From: Hydractinia symbiolongicarpus
Lineage: Eukaryota; Cnidaria; Hydrozoa; Anthoathecata; Hydractiniidae
Assembly: GCF_029227915.1 (NCBI RefSeq)
Contig: NC_079878.1
Span: 12,402,001-12,466,000 of the forward strand
DNA: 64,000 nt
Reading direction: 5' to 3'
In this document: piece by piece, positions 60,240 to 64,000 of the stretch
Numbering within the stretch: the first letter of the stretch is position 1
Layout: each line of letters opens with the position of its first letter
Program-made: the position numbers and the translations under genes
Notes under the pieces: generated by a model
Databases searched by the model: none
What the model was told of the DNA's origin: nothing
Seen by the model: only the letters and a program-made list of their open reading frames with translations

Positions 60240-61440
60240 AAACCAAGCACTATGAAAAATTTAACAAGAAAACCCCAGTAAATTCGGTTAGTATGGAACA
60301 CCAAATAGAGAGCGAAGAGGAAAATCTGTCAGAACAATTAAAAGCGTTAAAATGCAAAGGGAATGAACTCTCCACACTCAAAACAGATATCAGCCATCCT
60401 CGATCAGAACTAAATAAAAAGTGAGAGAAGAACGCAACGACTTCAACGATGGTGGACGCTTAACCGTTGGTCGTAAAACTTGATCGGGAAAATTAACGAC
60501 ATTGTTTGTGAAACTATCTTCTTAACGCAATGAAATGCTGAAAAAATACAAAGGATAAATATCTGACAATGAATACACCATCAAGTACAGAAGCTGAAGC
60601 AGAAGTTCCGTGTATAAAATGCGGAAAACGATTTCGTAGGAGAACCTCCGACATCGCAAACAGCCAACAATCAACGAAATGCGATCGAGCCTGAAATAAA
60701 CGTGGAGTCAGAGAGATACTATTGGGGTGAACTGAAAGGTAGCGACTTCACAAAAATGGTTGAAGATAGCTGCGAGAAGATCGTGTACTGGCGCCGAAAG
60801 CTGTTCAAACTATCTAGTGGAGGAGCAGGAAAATATTTTATCAGAGAAGTAACTCGGCTAACGAATGCATGGACGGAAAAGAGTCCACTTCGAGTTGTCG
60901 CATTGAAAGCTATCTATATCATGCCCGCCAATGTTCTGCAAAAACCAAGCAGGAACTCAAAAGCGAAGGACCATAAAGAATCATTGGAAAAGCGATTAAA
61001 GATATGGCTCCAGGGGAACATTGCAGCCCTTATAGACGAAGCAGCTACGATTCAATCAAGCTGCAATCAACAGACAAGAGAGACATCGAAACCGTCTTAA
61101 AAATGTTTAAAGAAAAGATGCAGAGAGGTGACGTGAATGGCGCTATCAAGATCGTGACGAAAAACATGCGTGGTGGGATACTGTCTTTAAACGACGAAAT
61201 TATCACTCAACTACGACAAAAACACACCGAAGCAAGAGACGTAAACAAGAACAACAAGTTGGAAGGTCCTTGCGAAAGAGTGAACTCGATAGTGTTTGAG
61301 GCGATTGACGAATCACTGGTCATGAAAGCAGCGCTTGAAACCAAAGGAAGCTTTAGACCATCGGGTTTAGATTCAAATGGATGGAGAAGAATCGCCCGAA
61401 CTCGTATATATGCAGGCGTTTGCGGCTTGCACCCTCTTAA
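60240..61440 (+). mobile_element. 5' half of an RT element, same family as 41330-43290
   Basis: The upstream part (60240-60420) is a coiled-coil stretch (EENLSEQLKALKCKGNEL), then a CIKCGKRFRRR finger-like motif near 60615. 60702-61100 reads EKIVYWRRKLFKLSSGGAGK, TRLTNAWTEKSPLRVVALKA and VLQKPSRNSKAKDH. After a frame change, 61060-61420 reads VLKMFKEKMQRGDVNGAIKI, RGGILSLNDEIITQLRQKH and LETKGSFRPSGLDSNGWRRI. This order precedes the RT core in the element family whose 3' half is at 41-43 kb. It stops where that half begins. Frameshifts show it is inactive. Confidence 0.7.
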
Positions 61441-61741
61441 TTTTTTAGGTGGACATCAAAAAGAAAACAGCATCTAAAGAGTATAGATAGTCAACTAACA
61501 TAAACAAAACTACACCTCCTTTTCCCTAAAATTAAATTCATTAATTTCAAAAAGCAAAAAACACTCATTTCACATGCCCAAATAGTAAACTAAAAAACAA
61601 TAAACCTACAGTCAACACGCAGACCAAAATACCTATGCTACCAACATAACAAGCTAATCCTGGAAGAATTGACCACGAGCCGCTAGGTACAGGGAAAAAA
61701 ATAACGGCCTTTAATGGCGACCTAGAACCCAGTTATTTTAT

Positions 61742-61915
61742 AAGGTATATATACAGATATATGGATATGTAGATTTACAGACATATGGATATATAGGGAT
61801 ATGTGGATATAGGAATATGTGGGTATACAGATATACAGATATGCGAATATGTGGATATATATGTGTATATATATGGATAGGTGGATACATAAATATATGT
61901 TACTACATATATATA
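61742..61915. repeat. Degenerate (ggatat/gtatat)n simple repeat
   Basis: About 170 bases of variations on acagatatatggatatgtgg, with many ggatat and acagatat units of 8-16 bases. It follows the 3' side of the truncated RT element after some 300 bases of A-rich sequence. Confidence 0.8.
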
Positions 61916-64000
61916 ATTTACAGACTATATGGACTCTTCCATGAAATTTTTATCGGTTGGTCGATTTAGCTATTTTGTAGCGCTGCTTTCTTTCCTAGTG
62001 TATTGTATCATGCATGAATTATCAATCGCGTGCCTTATTCAGAAAAAAGGTAGTTGGTTGAGCTCTTGTTTTTATTTTATTTCTAAGCTGTTTAAATTGT
62101 TAGAAACGACTAGCTAACATGATTTTTGTGTTTTATTTCCCGATCTGATGCTGTTGGCTTAGCTACCACTGGCTAAAAAGTAAAAGTTGCCAAATAGAGT
62201 TGACTGCATCAGAATTTTTAAATAATTTTTTTATATATATATACTAAATGCAGTTAAGTAGTTAGCTATCCCCTTGCTGTCATATAAACTTTACCAAAAG
62301 TCAAAGGTTCATTAGTGCGACATAGTTTACCTGTACTAAAGCCAGGTGTTAACAACGGAATGTTTTCTGGGGGGGGGGGGGTTAAACCGAGGCTATAATA
62401 AAATAAGGTTTTTTTGGAAAAGGTTATTGCTCCTATACGAATGTGGGACATGGTGTGTATATATAGCTGTGCACGAGTGCTCAGCTTAGTGTCACAAATA
62501 ATTTGTAAACGTTCACAGGAAGTTATTCCACAAAATAAAATAATAACTGATTGTTTTCACTATGATCAAGAATAACAAAACAACGAGTTGTAAGCTGTGT
62601 TTTTTCTGCTAAAGTTGTCGGGAAATCATTTTTTGAAAAATATATTAACCTGAAACCCCATAATATTATGTGCGCTTCACTCAATTTACAACGTACTGCA
62701 TACCTGTACTAAAGCGATTTATCTGAATATCTGGCACAGTTTACGGTTCTTATTATAGTTGTTCAACTGGATGTTAAAACCCTGTGCTCAGCTTGTTTTC
62801 ACTCCACGTAATGTTAATCTACTCTTCCAATGTGCCGTGAAATTTTAAATGAAGTTTTAGGTAAATTATGTAACAATTGGAAAACAGCAAATTATAGGCT
62901 ATGTAATCTAATTCGGCTAATTATATCCTAAGTCATGTTGATACCCTAATTTAAGATGTGAACAAGAAGCCCTTGAAAACGGAGAATTATGGGGTAAAAA
63001 GAGAATTATGGGGTAAATAAATGACTGGGAAACCCAATTCTCAATTATTATTGTAACTAACCTGCAATATTAAAATACCACTCAAGAAAAAAAATATAGA
63101 AATTTTACATAGCTATATGAAGTATTTTACAGTTAAAACTTACTGGATACTTTTAAAAATGATATGCAAATCTTGTATGTATAAACTTGGCAATTCGAAT
63201 ATAATAACTTCTGAACAAGATCAATTTGAAAGAATGAAGTAGTTCATTGTTAATTAATTCAGCAATAAATACATGTTAGCATTTGAATATTTTAGTATTT
63301 AGGCCTCCAAAATTCATTCTCTTGGAACATGGTTTGATAACAGGTGATCTGAAAAAGAAAGTATGTTTTAAAAATAAGAAACAAGAATACAATTTTACCA
63401 TAAACTGTATTAAAACCAGGCTGTAAGTATTTTCTCTTTAACCTCTCTTAGTCTCTTTGATTTGAAAAAGGAATTTATTAAAAAGAAAAAAAAATCAAGT
63501 CCATGTGATGCACCAGGTATATTACATGTACAAATAAATGTATATATAAATTTAAGCTGGTTTTGTGGATTTGATAAATCGATGGTGTTTTTCGTGAGAT
63601 TTTTAAAAATCAAGTCTTTGCTAAGAAATCTTAGAAAAATATTTTGTGATACTTTGGGCGAGTTCAAGAAAGATTTTCAAACAAATTAGGCACTCAAGGA
63701 GAACTGATAATTAGCAATGTAACCAATGTACGTCTTCTGTACATTTAACAGAACACTGTGTCGTGAAAATCAATGTAAGATTTGCGTCGATAATGTGGCG
63801 GTTTAACGCTGTAGGAAATGTATGGATTCTGTTTCTAACAAAAACGTTAACCAAGATGTTATGTGTTTTTGCACATATTCTGCTAATGTGTGGATGCTCA
63901 GGAACTGAAATCTTTCTAAAAAAATGGTCGGGCAAAACAGTGCTTTAGAAGTATGGATGCTCTGTCGTGGGAATAATTGCAGCAAATATATAAATGATCG
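61916..64000. other. Unassigned AT-rich region to window end
   Basis: No gene recognised. It contains a 13-G run at 62369-62381 and a gagaattatggggtaaa direct repeat at 62981-63016. Overlapping frames on both strands at 63710-63985 are slightly Cys-rich but match no family I know. Confidence 0.35.

Noticed and set aside
63710-63985. Overlapping frames with several Cys near the right edge
   Set aside because: No consistent Cys spacing, no splice context and no known family; could be an element fragment but not supported.

Overview
The window looks like AT-rich, intron-rich invertebrate DNA, most likely from a cnidarian (inference). The reasons are many short phased introns, no bacterial-style gene packing, two recognisable animal genes, and a dense load of eukaryotic mobile elements: tRNA-derived SINEs, AP-endonuclease LINEs, a Ty3/Gypsy relic, and THAP/TTAA-type DNA transposon pieces. 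There is no operon logic. Genes were rebuilt by matching GT/AG splice sites and codon phase by hand.

Layout. (1) 1-8200, minus strand: a CCDC50 (Ymer) orthologue, 11 coding exons, running off the left edge. It carries a tandemly duplicated pair of 55-bp exons that can only be used alternatively, and four 27-residue repeats in its last visible exon. (2) 8201-15386: intergenic or 5' intron sequence with one SINE just before the next gene. (3) 15387-28773, plus strand: a complete GIGYF orthologue, 26 coding exons and 1164 residues. It has the 4EHP-binding motif, an LPEW motif, the GYF domain, long Gln-rich helices and the conserved C-terminal block. Intron 8 holds a fold-back element about 0.9 kb long. 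(4) 31009-35972: a satellite of about 4.9 kb built from strictly 10-bp modules. It is followed at 36632-37345 by eight copies of an 87-bp tandem repeat.

(5) 37.9-43.3 kb, minus strand: a decayed Ty3/Gypsy pol abutting the 3' half of a second reverse-transcriptase element. (6) 45.36-51.53 kb, plus strand: a decayed LINE (endonuclease, RT, Cys/His finger, C-terminal region). It is split by a 2607-bp element at 47822-50428 with 20-bp inverted termini and TTAA target duplications. That insert carries a THAP remnant, a three-exon P2X7-type intracellular-domain gene with one frameshift, and its own SINE. A second SINE sits in the LINE 3' region. (7) 52882-56362, plus strand: an apparently intact three-exon gene fusing a DDE-type transposase core, an OTU-like cysteine protease and a CXC (tesmin-like) Cys-rich domain. 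(8) 56.4-64 kb: mostly non-coding, with a possible terminal exon at 58568-58644, and at 60.2-61.44 kb the 5' half of an element of the same family as the 41-43 kb piece, in the opposite orientation.

The two host genes are transcribed divergently. CCDC50 acts in ubiquitin and receptor signalling, GIGYF in mRNA translational repression; nothing in the sequence ties them functionally. The right-hand half is a nest of elements inserted into one another, and their order of insertion can be read directly.
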